Origin: Anaerolineaceae bacterium UBA5311
GTDB taxonomy: Bacteria > Chloroflexota > Anaerolineae > Anaerolineales > Anaerolineaceae
Length of the DNA stretch: 22,488 nt
Direction of reading: 5' to 3'
NCBI GenBank assembly: GCA_002411175.1
Contig: DHRN01000089.1
Location: forward strand, 1,723 to 24,210
Position numbers and translations under genes: made by a program
Notes under the pieces: model-generated
The model's database searches: none
What the model was told of the DNA's origin: nothing
What the model saw: the letters and a program-made list of their open reading frames with translations, nothing else
Shown: piece by piece, positions 15,034 to 22,469 of the stretch
Position numbering within the stretch: the stretch's first letter is position 1
How the letters are laid out: every line of letters starts with the position of its first letter

Positions 15034-17229
15034 TCAATCCTCCTCGGGTTGGGCTGGAATGTACGGTCTTTCTTCCCAGGGCATGGTGCCGCCAGCATTT
15101 TCCATATCAGAAAAATACAAAGAGATCGCTCTTCTGAATAGCGGGGCTGCCATTTCTGAACCTTCACCAGCATTTTCCAAAATCACCACGACGGCAATGT
15201 CGGGTTTTTCGGGGTCGTTTTCATCGGAATAACCGGCAAACCAGGCATGGGAAGCCCCCAACGGGTTTTCTGCTGTACCGGTTTTGGCTGCTATATTATA
15301 GGCGAAGTTTTTGAACTGAAAATTCGCCGTACCGCTCGGGTCCCAAACGACCATGCGCATGGCTTCCTGGATTGCTGCCAGGTTTTCAGAGGTAACTGGT
15401 AATTGCCCAATTTCCACAGGTTCAAATTCGTAGACAGGCGCATTACCCGCCAGTCCAATTCGTTCAACCACGGTCGGCTGGTACAGGGTTCCACCATTTC
15501 CAACCGCCGCGATAAAGTTTGCGATTTGCAAGGGGCTGTTTTGCAGCGTGCTCTGACCAATCGCCATTTGAACATATTCGTTAACATCCGTCGGGGTCAT
15601 ATTGATATACCCTTCAAACTCCGGAATCTCGATACCTGTTGGTTTGCCGAGCCCAAAGCCAGCCGCGACGTCCGGAATGGCAGTACGGTAGCCGTCGTTC
15701 CACAGAGTGTAGGCGATATGCCAGAACCAGGGGTTACACGAGCGCATCAATCCTTGCTGAAGTGTCAGCAATCCGGACGCGCCAAAACCTTTATCGTAAG
15801 TCCAGTCTTTCCCCACCCAACCGTCCAGCTCATACCAAAGCGAGTCGCAGAAGTAAGGATAATCCTTGGTAAAAACGCCGGTTTCCAGGGCGGCAGCCAT
15901 GGTTACAACTTTGAAGATCGAACCAGGCGGATAAACACCCTGGGCAGCACGGTTGTACATCGGGTTGAAGGGGTTTTGGGTAACTTCGGCAATCGAGAAA
16001 GCAGTGTAAGAGGGTCCGACGAACACATTCGGGTCATAGCCAGGACCCGAAACCATCGCGATCACTTTGCCAGTGTCCCGTTCCATCACTACAATCGCGC
16101 CGGAATAACCACCCATGCTTTGCTGCAGCCAGTATTGCAGCTGGCTGTTGATGGTCGTGTAAATCGATTGAGCAGGCTTGGCATCGGCATCAGCAATCTT
16201 GGTCAGCACCTGTCCCTGCAGGTCTTTTACATACAAATCAGCGCCATGGGTACCCGCGAGATATTGCTCTCCCCAGGCTTCCAGACCGGAATAACCGATT
16301 TTCTCATCGCCTGTATACCCGAGACGTTGATAATATTCCAATCTTTCTGCCGGCACGTTGAGGACATATCCGGTGACATGGGGGGCGATACCGCCGTCAT
16401 AATAATAGCGCGACTTAAAAGCCGACATGCTGATGCCCGAAAATGAGCTCAACTGGTCAGAATATTCGGCTGCCTCTGCAGCGGTAATATCTCCGATGAT
16501 GGCATATTGATAATCTGCTGTATTTTCATATTCTTTGCGGATGCTTTCTTCAGAACGGGATAACACGGTCGCTAAAAGCGTGACCATGCGGTCTTCTGTG
16601 CCTTCCTCAATTTGCCCTGGAGTCACCATAAGGGTCACAGCGTCTTCAAAAGCAACCAGCGGATAATTGTCGGAAGCATCTGATGAATAAATATGACCCC
16701 TGGCAGGGGTTTCAATCACCAGTTCGAGATAATTACCATCGACCAGCTCAGGGAGCATCATCTCATCCGCCCACTGGACATGCCATGCGCCATTTTCAAG
16801 GGTAAGGTGCATAATACTCTGCCGGGTGATCGTGCCAACCAAGGCTGTTTCGTAATCCAGTTGATAGCTGACCTGGGCGGCATCCGTGCTTAGCAGGCTG
16901 GAAAGAACCTGGTATTGCATTCCCTGCATGGTCAGTTTGACAGCCGTGTTGCGATGACGGGCTTCAAAATCGTCGGGGGTGATTGCGTCTTTGGTCAATC
17001 TGCTGAGGGTTTCATACATCGCCGGGTAATCTTCCGCGACCCAAAGATCCAGGTAATCCCTTGCGGCAGTTTCCACATCCGGAGCGGATTCGACGTTCAC
17101 ATTGGGGGTTGGTAAGCCAGTTGTGGCTGTTGGATCATTGACTGGTTCGGGTGTAATTGTCGGATTACATGCGCCCAGCAGCATGCCCAGGGATAGTATC
17201 AGGATCAGTGGTTCAATTAATCTTTTCAT
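15034..17229 (-). CDS. Class B penicillin-binding protein (transpeptidase), lipoprotein with MecA_N-like domain
   Basis: This enzyme cross-links peptidoglycan at the outer membrane face. The 731-aa protein begins with a lipobox (LGAC, Cys 21) where many class B PBPs have a transmembrane anchor. Residues about 53-165 resemble the NTF2-like MecA N-terminal domain (ARDYLDLW, then beta strands). A dimerisation domain follows from about 175. The transpeptidase has SIFK at 437-440 (active Ser 437), SCN at 497-499 and KTGTAE at 649-654, so all three motifs are intact. The ATG at 17229 is 1 nt after the maf stop and has no clear ribosome binding site, which suggests coupling. Bacillus PBP3 (PbpC) is a known lipoprotein relative; whether low beta-lactam affinity applies here is unknown. 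Confidence 0.93.
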   Translation of the reverse strand: MKRLIEPLILILSLGMLLGACNPTITPEPVNDPTATTGLPTPNVNVESAPDVETAARDYLDLWVAEDYPAMYETLSRLTKDAITPDDFEARHRNTAVKLTMQGMQYQVLSSLLSTDAAQVSYQLDYETALVGTITRQSIMHLTLENGAWHVQWADEMMLPELVDGNYLELVIETPARGHIYSSDASDNYPLVAFEDAVTLMVTPGQIEEGTEDRMVTLLATVLSRSEESIRKEYENTADYQYAIIGDITAAEAAEYSDQLSSFSGISMSAFKSRYYYDGGIAPHVTGYVLNVPAERLEYYQRLGYTGDEKIGYSGLEAWGEQYLAGTHGADLYVKDLQGQVLTKIADADAKPAQSIYTTINSQLQYWLQQSMGGYSGAIVVMERDTGKVIAMVSGPGYDPNVFVGPSYTAFSIAEVTQNPFNPMYNRAAQGVYPPGSIFKVVTMAAALETGVFTKDYPYFCDSLWYELDGWVGKDWTYDKGFGASGLLTLQQGLMRSCNPWFWHIAYTLWNDGYRTAIPDVAAGFGLGKPTGIEIPEFEGYINMTPTDVNEYVQMAIGQSTLQNSPLQIANFIAAVGNGGTLYQPTVVERIGLAGNAPVYEFEPVEIGQLPVTSENLAAIQEAMRMVVWDPSGTANFQFKNFAYNIAAKTGTAENPLGASHAWFAGYSDENDPEKPDIAVVVILENAGEGSEMAAPLFRRAISLYFSDMENAGGTMPWEERPYIPAQPEED

Positions 17230-17230
17230 G

Positions 17231-17893
17231 TTATTCATCGTTAACATCGCGCAACAATTCAGGATGGATTGTGCAGCTGATGTGATTATACCGCTGACAG
17301 AAATCGGCAATATCTGCGTCAAGGCTCAACCCGGCTTTTTTCAACAGTCGGAAGGTGCTGCATAAAGGCAGCCCCATTACGTTGCTATAACAGCCTTGAA
17401 TTTCTGCCATCGGACGAAAATAAGGGTCCTGGATGGCGTAGCCTCCTGCCTTGTCCGCATAGTCTCCGCGGGATATATAGTCTCTGATCTCATCATCCGA
17501 ATACTCGCGCATGGTCACAAGCGACTCGCAGATATCGCCCGGAACTTCCCTGTCTACACCCAGATGCAGCGAAAGGGCGGTGTACACACGGTGGGTTTTT
17601 GCGCGCAGCAGCTTCAGGATTCGATCGGCATCCCGGTCATCTGTTGGTTTTCCCAAAACGACTCCATCAAGCTCAACGATGGTATCCGCAGAGAGAACGA
17701 TCTCATCTTTTCCGATCGGGTGAACGCTGCCTTTTTCAAATGCCATGCGCTGGACGTAGTCCCACGGGCTTTCAAAGCTTAGCTTTCGTTCATCAATATC
17801 GGCAGGTCGTTTGCTGAAGGGAATGCCAAACAAACCCAGCAGCTCATTCCTGCGCGGCGAAGCGGATGCGAGGATCAATTTTTTGGTATTCAT
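17231..17893 (-). CDS. maf: Maf family nucleotide pyrophosphatase
   Basis: Maf proteins hydrolyse non-canonical or excess nucleoside triphosphates to monophosphates and PPi in the cytoplasm. The 220-aa protein has the diagnostic SASPRR at residues 10-15, SADTIV with D70 as the general metal/base Asp, and GYAIQD followed by GCYSNVMGLPL. Which subfamily (dTTP/UTP/CTP or m7GTP type) cannot be settled here. I start at the ATG at 17893, because MNTKKLILASASPRR is how the family begins; in-frame upstream starts add residues with no family match. There is no Shine-Dalgarno. A possible promoter lies only 12 nt upstream, so this start may be nearly leaderless. Confidence 0.93.
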   Translation of the reverse strand: MNTKKLILASASPRRNELLGLFGIPFSKRPADIDERKLSFESPWDYVQRMAFEKGSVHPIGKDEIVLSADTIVELDGVVLGKPTDDRDADRILKLLRAKTHRVYTALSLHLGVDREVPGDICESLVTMREYSDDEIRDYISRGDYADKAGGYAIQDPYFRPMAEIQGCYSNVMGLPLCSTFRLLKKAGLSLDADIADFCQRYNHISCTIHPELLRDVNDE

Positions 17894-17904
17894 GTCAGGA
17901 GGGG

Positions 17905-17937
17905 ATTTTATCATGGCTGCCAGGCAGTTGCTGTCAA
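17905..17937 (-). promoter_or_regulatory. Candidate promoter of maf
   Basis: On the minus strand an extended -10 (TGA then TAAAAT, 17905-17913) lies just before the maf ATG, and TTGACA is at 17932-17937. The 21-nt spacing is too long for a standard pair, so the extended -10 would have to do most of the work. The gap between rnz and maf is 96 nt, larger than others in this operon. Confidence 0.3.
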
Positions 17938-17989
17938 TGCGCAGATGGGGAAACGCCACAATCCTAAGAAAAAGCGCCGGGTTGCGTAA

Positions 17990-18910
17990 TTAACCTTTGC
18001 GTTTAACCTGAAAAGTGTCAAAATCTCTCGCCAGCAAGGTATCAGGGAATATGGCTCTGGCTTCGTCAAGAATATCAGCATCGCGATACCGGCGCGAGAT
18101 GTGCGTCAAAATCAACTGCCCCACACCGGCTTCATTCGCCAGGCATGCCACGCTTTCCGCTGTGGAGTGCCCATAGGTGGCTGCCATTTCTTGCTCTTCC
18201 TTTAAGTATGTGGCTTCAATGATCAGCGCATCCGCCCCGCGAACATGCTCAATCAGTTTTTCCGGCTTGCCAACGTCTCCTACGACCGCAAGGCTTATTC
18301 CAGGCTGCTCCGCACCCAGCACCTGGTCTGGCAAAATCGTCCTTCCATCAGGCAGACTGATCTCTTTGCCTGCAACGAGATCTTTTCGCCAGGGACCGGG
18401 AGGGACGGACAAGGCTTCTGCCTTTTCTGGCAAAAAAGGTCGCCTGCCATATTCGTCAAATCGATAACCAAGAGAGCTTGAACCGCGGTGGTCCACCGGA
18501 AACGCGGTTATCTGGAATTTTTCCGCCTGAAAGATTAGCCCGGGTTTGATATCATAAAGATTGAGCGGGATTCCCGCTGGTTGGTGACGTAATACCACCC
18601 CATTGATAAGGTCATCCACTCGCTCCATCGTGTGCCGGCTGCCATAAATATTGATCTCTTCGATTGCTTCCCAGCGTAAAAAAGTAGAAACCAAGCCTGC
18701 CAACCCGAGGATATGGTCCAGGTGCCCATGGGTCAGCAAAATGTGATTGAGGCGCTTGAAACCAATTCCACTCTTCAAGAGCTGACGCTGTGTACCTTCG
18801 CCGCAATCAATCATAAAGCGATATTCGTCGTGTTGCACGACGAGCGACGACAGACCACGTTTAATGGAAGGGGCAGAGGCGGATGTTCCTAAAAAAGTAA
18901 TTTCAAACAA
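17990..18910 (-). CDS. rnz: Ribonuclease Z (tRNA 3' endonuclease)
   Basis: RNase Z cuts the 3' trailer from tRNA precursors that lack an encoded CCA, such as the tRNA-Gln in this window. The 306-aa protein is a metallo-beta-lactamase fold enzyme with FLGTSASAPS at 6-15, DCGEGTQRQ at 35-43, and the zinc motif HGHLDH at 61-66. Family-typical text continues in FPVDHRGSSSLGYRF, EATYL and GHSTAE (exosite and third zinc ligand regions) and ends with LILTHISRRY. The start codon is TTG at 18910, fixed by the family N-terminus (MFEITFLGTSA). It lies 18 nt after the upstream small gene. Confidence 0.95.
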   Translation of the reverse strand: MFEITFLGTSASAPSIKRGLSSLVVQHDEYRFMIDCGEGTQRQLLKSGIGFKRLNHILLTHGHLDHILGLAGLVSTFLRWEAIEEINIYGSRHTMERVDDLINGVVLRHQPAGIPLNLYDIKPGLIFQAEKFQITAFPVDHRGSSSLGYRFDEYGRRPFLPEKAEALSVPPGPWRKDLVAGKEISLPDGRTILPDQVLGAEQPGISLAVVGDVGKPEKLIEHVRGADALIIEATYLKEEQEMAATYGHSTAESVACLANEAGVGQLILTHISRRYRDADILDEARAIFPDTLLARDFDTFQVKRKG

Positions 18911-18928
18911 TGGTAAGTACGCCTTCGC

Positions 18929-19135
18929 CTATGCTGTTCTTCGGCTGATTTTTCCGATTTGCTTGAGCGCGTTGACAGCGGTCAAACCTACCTGCAAGCC
19001 CTGCGATGCTGTGATCGGTAATTTTCCTGATTCTTCTTCGGAAGCTTCAATAAAATTGAGCGCAGCCCGATAGCCCAAAAAAGCCCCCAGGAGCGTTCCC
19101 ACGATCAAAGTAATCGTTTTTACATTTTGGTTCAT
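18929..19135 (-). CDS. Small membrane protein (68 aa), unknown function
   Basis: The protein has one glycine-containing membrane segment at about residues 6-27 and a short polar tail ending in RRTA, which would face the cytoplasm if the N-terminus is outside. No named family is recognised. The ATG at 19135 is 3 nt after the stop of the next upstream gene, and AAGGA overlapping that stop is a good ribosome binding site. Tight spacing on both sides supports a real gene in the rnz operon. Confidence 0.7.
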   Translation of the reverse strand: MNQNVKTITLIVGTLLGAFLGYRAALNFIEASEEESGKLPITASQGLQVGLTAVNALKQIGKISRRTA

Positions 19136-19138
19136 ATG

Positions 19139-19591
19139 TTAATTCCTTTTATCAATTAGCCGGGTATGAAGACTTTCAAAAACCTGTTTTGCCTTCTCCC
19201 TGTTTTGGTTCCATCCGAGGATAGGCTGAACGCTAATATCAGCGCCCTTTCGAATATGCCAGCGTGCTTTCTCGAATGCCTGCAGAACGCTGATGCCCGC
19301 TTTTGGGACCAGGGGTTTAAGTTTGCTTAACCCGAAAATTATCCCAACCAGGACAATTAGTTTTATCAAGGCGAGCAAGAAAAATGGCAGGGATAGCAAG
19401 ACAACCGAAACCCCGGCTAAATCGCTGATGTCAGGGTTGATACGCCCGTTCATTAAGATAAGCCAAACCATGACAAGCAAGACAACAAACCCCGCTGCCA
19501 AAATCGGTAGGAGAATTTGCCAGGTGCGTTGTTGTTTGTGAGCTTTGATTGCCGGTGTTTCAAAATAGTTGTTGGAATCTTTGGTTTCCAT
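19139..19591 (-). CDS. Two-TM membrane protein (150 aa), unknown function
   Basis: After about 22 polar residues there are two hydrophobic segments (about 25-47 and 60-88) joined by a short loop, then a soluble C-terminal half with basic character. I recognise no family. The ATG at 19591 is chosen over an in-frame upstream start because the extra 45 residues look non-coding and would span the likely promoter. That promoter, an extended -10, ends about 7 nt before the ATG and there is no Shine-Dalgarno, so the mRNA is probably leaderless. It would be the first gene of the minus-strand operon that includes rnz. Confidence 0.72.
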   Translation of the reverse strand: METKDSNNYFETPAIKAHKQQRTWQILLPILAAGFVVLLVMVWLILMNGRINPDISDLAGVSVVLLSLPFFLLALIKLIVLVGIIFGLSKLKPLVPKAGISVLQAFEKARWHIRKGADISVQPILGWNQNREKAKQVFESLHTRLIDKRN

Positions 19592-19598
19592 GGGGTTT

Positions 19599-19607
19599 AT
19601 TTTAGCA
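19599..19607 (-). promoter_or_regulatory. Extended -10 promoter of the rnz-region operon
   Basis: TGCTAAAAT reads on the minus strand, the same extended -10 as in front of the tRNA-Gln. No convincing -35 is seen. The predicted start falls at or within a base or two of the ATG at 19591. Confidence 0.45.
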
Positions 19608-19834
19608 TGGGAATGGGAAAATAACGATGAATGTAGAGCAGACTGCCCCGCAACCGCCAGGAATCGCTGGGAGTAGAGAAGCTTGCCCACGAGAAAAGGT
19701 AGAGATGCTGCCGATACTGTTGGCATGGGTCATGACCAACTGATGGTTTTTTTTCCAACCATGGAAACTAATTCCAAAATTAGTCGAAAAACCCATGAAA
19801 TTGGCTTCATTAATTTGTATAATTAATGTATAAT
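19608..19834. other. Non-coding stretch with one hairpin and T run
   Basis: No credible gene is seen. A plus-strand hairpin at 19719-19740 (GTTGG / CCAAC, then CATG / CATG around a 3-nt loop) is followed by eight T at 19747-19754 and could end a plus-strand transcript. An alternative hairpin (ATGGTT / AACCAT) overlaps the T run. Two TATAAT-like sequences lie at 19818-19823 and 19829-19834 but lack good -35 partners at the usual spacing. Confidence 0.35.
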
Positions 19835-20126
19835 TTATTTAATAATAAAACACCTGTGCATGGTTCTTAAGCAGACCATGGACTTTGAGTTACTTGACAA
19901 TTGGTTTGTATGTGGATCGGATGGGTAGCTCCCACCGCATTTGGAAACTTTTTAGCTCTTATCGCATAAGAGCAATGGAACTAAGGCGAGAGGCAGTTGA
20001 TAGTTAACAGATTTTGGTTAAAACTGTATTCTTAATTGTTATCGGATCCTGAACCGATTCCATCTTTCCACACCTGCCATTCAAGCGAGGATTTTAAAGC
20101 CATGGTTATGGACTATGGCTTTTTTT
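19835..20126 (+). ncRNA. Candidate structured leader or small RNA upstream of recX
   Basis: About 290 nt of non-coding DNA ends in a strong plus-strand terminator. It contains hairpins at 19859-19880 (CATGGT / ACCATG), 19955-19973 (GCTCTTAT / ATAAGAGC, 3-nt loop) and 20041-20058 (ATCGG / CCGAT). A possible long-range 8-bp pairing joins 19895-19902 to 20034-20041. A 22-codon open frame (19860-19928) starting with ATG and including Trp and Cys codons could be a leader peptide, but it has no ribosome binding site. It does not match 6S, SRP, RNase P or tmRNA features I know. The 5' boundary is a guess placed after the TATAAT at 19829-19834. Confidence 0.35.
20096..20126 (+). terminator. Intrinsic terminator immediately before recX
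   Basis: A 10-bp stem (AAAGCCATGG with CTATGGCTTT, one G-T pair) has a 7-nt loop and is followed by a seven-T run ending at 20126. It is 7 nt from the recX ATG at 20134. It could end a small RNA or act as an attenuator of recX. Confidence 0.75.
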
Positions 20127-20133
20127 GATAACA

Positions 20134-20775
20134 ATGGCAAATTTGATCACGGACATACAGGCGCAAAAGCGTAATCGCAACCGGGTAAACATTTATCTGG
20201 GAGGGAATTATGCTTTCTCGCTCGACCGGGTGGCAGCAGCCTGGTTGACGGTTGGTCGTCAGCTGAGCGATGAAGAAATCATCCGTCTCCAGGAGAAAGA
20301 TGAATTTCAAATTGCCCTAAGCCGGGCAATGCACTTCCTGGGCTTTCGTGCACGCTCTGAACAGGAAATGGAAACCTATCTTGCTAAAAAAGGTTTTGAA
20401 CCTCCCCTGATCGAACGGGTCATCGTCCGACTGAAAGAAAGTAAGTTGGTCAATGATCTCGATTTCGCCCAAACCTGGCTGGATAGTCGCCAGAGGTTTC
20501 GCCCGCGCAGCAAGAGTTTGATGAAACTCGAACTGCGTCAAAAAGGCGTTGCCGAACCCGAAATCGAACAAGCCTTGCAATCTTCCAACCTGGACGATTT
20601 CGACCTGGCGATGGATGCGGGAAGAAAGTTGAGCAGCCGTTATCAAAACCAGGACAAGCCCGAATATGACCGGAAGCTTGGCGCCGCACTTCAGCGCCGG
20701 GGTTTCTCTTATGCGATTGTCCGGGAGTGCCTTCCGAAACTTTGGAGAGAAAAGTCAGAGCCAACAGGTGGATAA
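20134..20775 (+). CDS. recX: Regulatory protein RecX
   Basis: RecX binds RecA filaments and modulates recombination and SOS induction in the cytoplasm. The 213-aa protein shows the family's opening (QKRNRNRVNIYLGG, near residues 9-22), the tandem three-helix repeats with FLGFRARSEQEMETYL and the LKESKLVNDLDFAQTWLDSR stretch, and a third repeat near the end (ALQRRGFSYAIV). The ATG at 20134 is fixed by the family N-terminus, although a terminator T run lies directly before it and there is no Shine-Dalgarno. recA is not in the window. rny follows 22 nt later, so they probably share a transcript. Confidence 0.93.
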   Translation: MANLITDIQAQKRNRNRVNIYLGGNYAFSLDRVAAAWLTVGRQLSDEEIIRLQEKDEFQIALSRAMHFLGFRARSEQEMETYLAKKGFEPPLIERVIVRLKESKLVNDLDFAQTWLDSRQRFRPRSKSLMKLELRQKGVAEPEIEQALQSSNLDDFDLAMDAGRKLSSRYQNQDKPEYDRKLGAALQRRGFSYAIVRECLPKLWREKSEPTGG

Positions 20776-20797
20776 ATAAAAATGGAGCAACTGACAC

Positions 20798-22357
20798 ATG
20801 AAAACCTTAATGCAATTAAGTCCGCCAGAACCCCGCTTTATGCTTTATGTTTGGGTGGGTCTGGCATTGTTGGGCGGCATCCTGATTGGGTACCTGATTT
20901 TTTCCACGATTCGCAGGAATAAAGAAGAAAAACTACAACAGACCAGCAGCGATATTCTCACCCTCGCACGTGAAAAAGCCCAGCAAACCGAGCTTGACGC
21001 CAAAGATCAGGCATTAAAAATCATTCGCGATGCAGAATCTGAGATCAAGAACCGCCGTAGTGAACTTAACAAAGAAGATGACCGCCTGGTCAAACGCCGT
21101 GAAGAACTGGACAGCCGCTTTGACCAGATGCAGCAGCGTGAGAGCAACCTGAACAAGCGGCAAAGCCGTATCGATAAGCGCGCCAATGAAATCGACTCCC
21201 TCTATGAAGAACGTGCCGCCGAATTGCAGCGCGTTAGCGAGATGACCGTTGATGAAGCTCGCGCAATCCTGCTGGGAGAGGTAGAGAAGGAATCGCATGC
21301 CGATATGGCGCGCATCATCCGGCAGATCGAAACCGAAGCCCGGGAAACCGGGATGGAAAAAGCCCGCGAGATGATCGCCGACGCGATTCAGCGGGTTGCC
21401 TCTGATAAGGTAGCGGAAGTGACCACATCCGTCGTCACCTTACCAAACGAGGAAATGAAAGGTCGCATCGTAGGTCGAAACGGACGTAACATCCGCGCCT
21501 TCGAACAGGCAACCGGAGTTGATGTGATCGTGGATGACACCCCCGAGGCAGTGACGGTATCCAGTTTCGATTCAGTGCGGCGCGAAATTGCCCGCCGGAC
21601 ATTGACGCGTCTGGTCAACGATGGTCGTATCCATCCCGCTTATATCGAGAAAATCCTCGAAGAAGAGCGCAAGGAGATGGATGAAGACATCGTCAAAGCC
21701 GGCAAAGAGGCTGTTTACGAAGCCGGCGTTCATGGTCTGCATCCTGAAGTGGTGAAAAAGTTGGGACGCTTGAAATATCGGACATCGTACGGGCAAAACC
21801 AGCTCGCTCACTCGGTAGAAACCTCTAAAATTGCCAGCATTCTGGCTGCCGAACTCGGCGCGGATGTCGAGGTTGCCCGCACTGCCGCCCTGCTGCACGA
21901 TCTGGGCAAAGCCATGGACCAAAACGCTGAAGGCACCCACGCGCTATTGGGTGCGGAATTTGCACGACGGCACGGGGTGAATGCGAAGGTGGTCAACGCG
22001 ATTGCCTCCCACCATCACGAAACCGAACAGGAAAGTATCGAGGCGATTCTGGTTGAAGCAGCCGATGCGATTTCTGGCGCTCGCCCCGGCGCTCGCCGGG
22101 AAGACCTTGAGCAGTATATCAAGCGATTGAAGGCCCTGGAGACGGTTGCCAACAGTCATGAAGGGGTCGAGCAAAGTTATGCCATTCAGGCTGGGCGCGA
22201 AGTACGCATCATCGTCAAACCTGAAGAGATTGATGATTACCAGGCACACAAGCTTGCCAAAGAGATCGCCAACGAGATCGAACAAACAATGCAATATCCT
22301 GGTCAGATCCAGGTTACAGTCATCCGCGAAACCCGTTCGGTCAGCTACGCGAAGTAA
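20798..22357 (+). CDS. rny: Ribonuclease Y
   Basis: RNase Y is a membrane-anchored endoribonuclease that starts mRNA decay in many monoderm bacteria. The 519-aa protein has one N-terminal membrane segment (about 15-36), a long charged coiled coil (about 40-200), a KH RNA-binding domain with GRIVGRNGRNIR at 222-233, and an HD phosphohydrolase domain whose His-Asp pair is H367-D368 in LLHDLGKAMD. Family-typical SHHHE and the ending VIRETRSVSYAK are present. Length and order are normal. The ATG at 20798 has GGAG upstream. A terminator follows 15 nt after the stop. Confidence 0.97.
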   Translation: MKTLMQLSPPEPRFMLYVWVGLALLGGILIGYLIFSTIRRNKEEKLQQTSSDILTLAREKAQQTELDAKDQALKIIRDAESEIKNRRSELNKEDDRLVKRREELDSRFDQMQQRESNLNKRQSRIDKRANEIDSLYEERAAELQRVSEMTVDEARAILLGEVEKESHADMARIIRQIETEARETGMEKAREMIADAIQRVASDKVAEVTTSVVTLPNEEMKGRIVGRNGRNIRAFEQATGVDVIVDDTPEAVTVSSFDSVRREIARRTLTRLVNDGRIHPAYIEKILEEERKEMDEDIVKAGKEAVYEAGVHGLHPEVVKKLGRLKYRTSYGQNQLAHSVETSKIASILAAELGADVEVARTAALLHDLGKAMDQNAEGTHALLGAEFARRHGVNAKVVNAIASHHHETEQESIEAILVEAADAISGARPGARREDLEQYIKRLKALETVANSHEGVEQSYAIQAGREVRIIVKPEEIDDYQAHKLAKEIANEIEQTMQYPGQIQVTVIRETRSVSYAK

Positions 22358-22372
22358 AGAATTGCAAAATCT

Positions 22373-22401
22373 AAAGAGCCCTGACAAACTGAGGGCTCTT
22401 T
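22373..22401 (+). terminator. Intrinsic terminator of the recX-rny unit
   Basis: A perfect 10-bp stem (AAAGAGCCCT / AGGGCTCTTT) with a 9-nt loop starts 15 nt after the rny stop and ends in TTT then TATAC. The T run is short, so efficiency may be moderate. It may also act on the minus strand, where TAGATTTT follows the stem. Confidence 0.75.
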
Positions 22402-22443
22402 ATACAATCAGCAATTCTCAATATGAATGTGTTTAGATTTAAA

Positions 22444-22469
22444 GGGGGAGCCGGGAGCAGGGAGCAGGG
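22444..22469. repeat. G-rich heptad repeat with G-quadruplex potential (cut by window edge)
   Basis: GGGAGCC, GGGAGCA, GGGAGCA and a degenerate GGGAATA follow one another with a 7-nt period, and another GGGG lies at 22480-22483. Four G3 runs separated by 4-nt loops meet the usual quadruplex pattern on the plus strand. The array may continue outside the window. Confidence 0.6.

Noticed and set aside
15403..16446. A 347-codon open frame on the plus strand
   Set aside because: It is antisense to the PBP gene, has no family-like text, and follows from the codon bias of the real gene.
19592..19726. 45-residue N-terminal extension of the 150-aa membrane protein
   Set aside because: It would overlap the extended -10 promoter, lacks a ribosome binding site and looks non-coding.
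19894..19922. TTGACA at 19894 as a promoter -35
   Set aside because: The sequence at the proper -10 distance (TCGGAT) is poor; the hexamer is better explained by pairing with 20034-20041.
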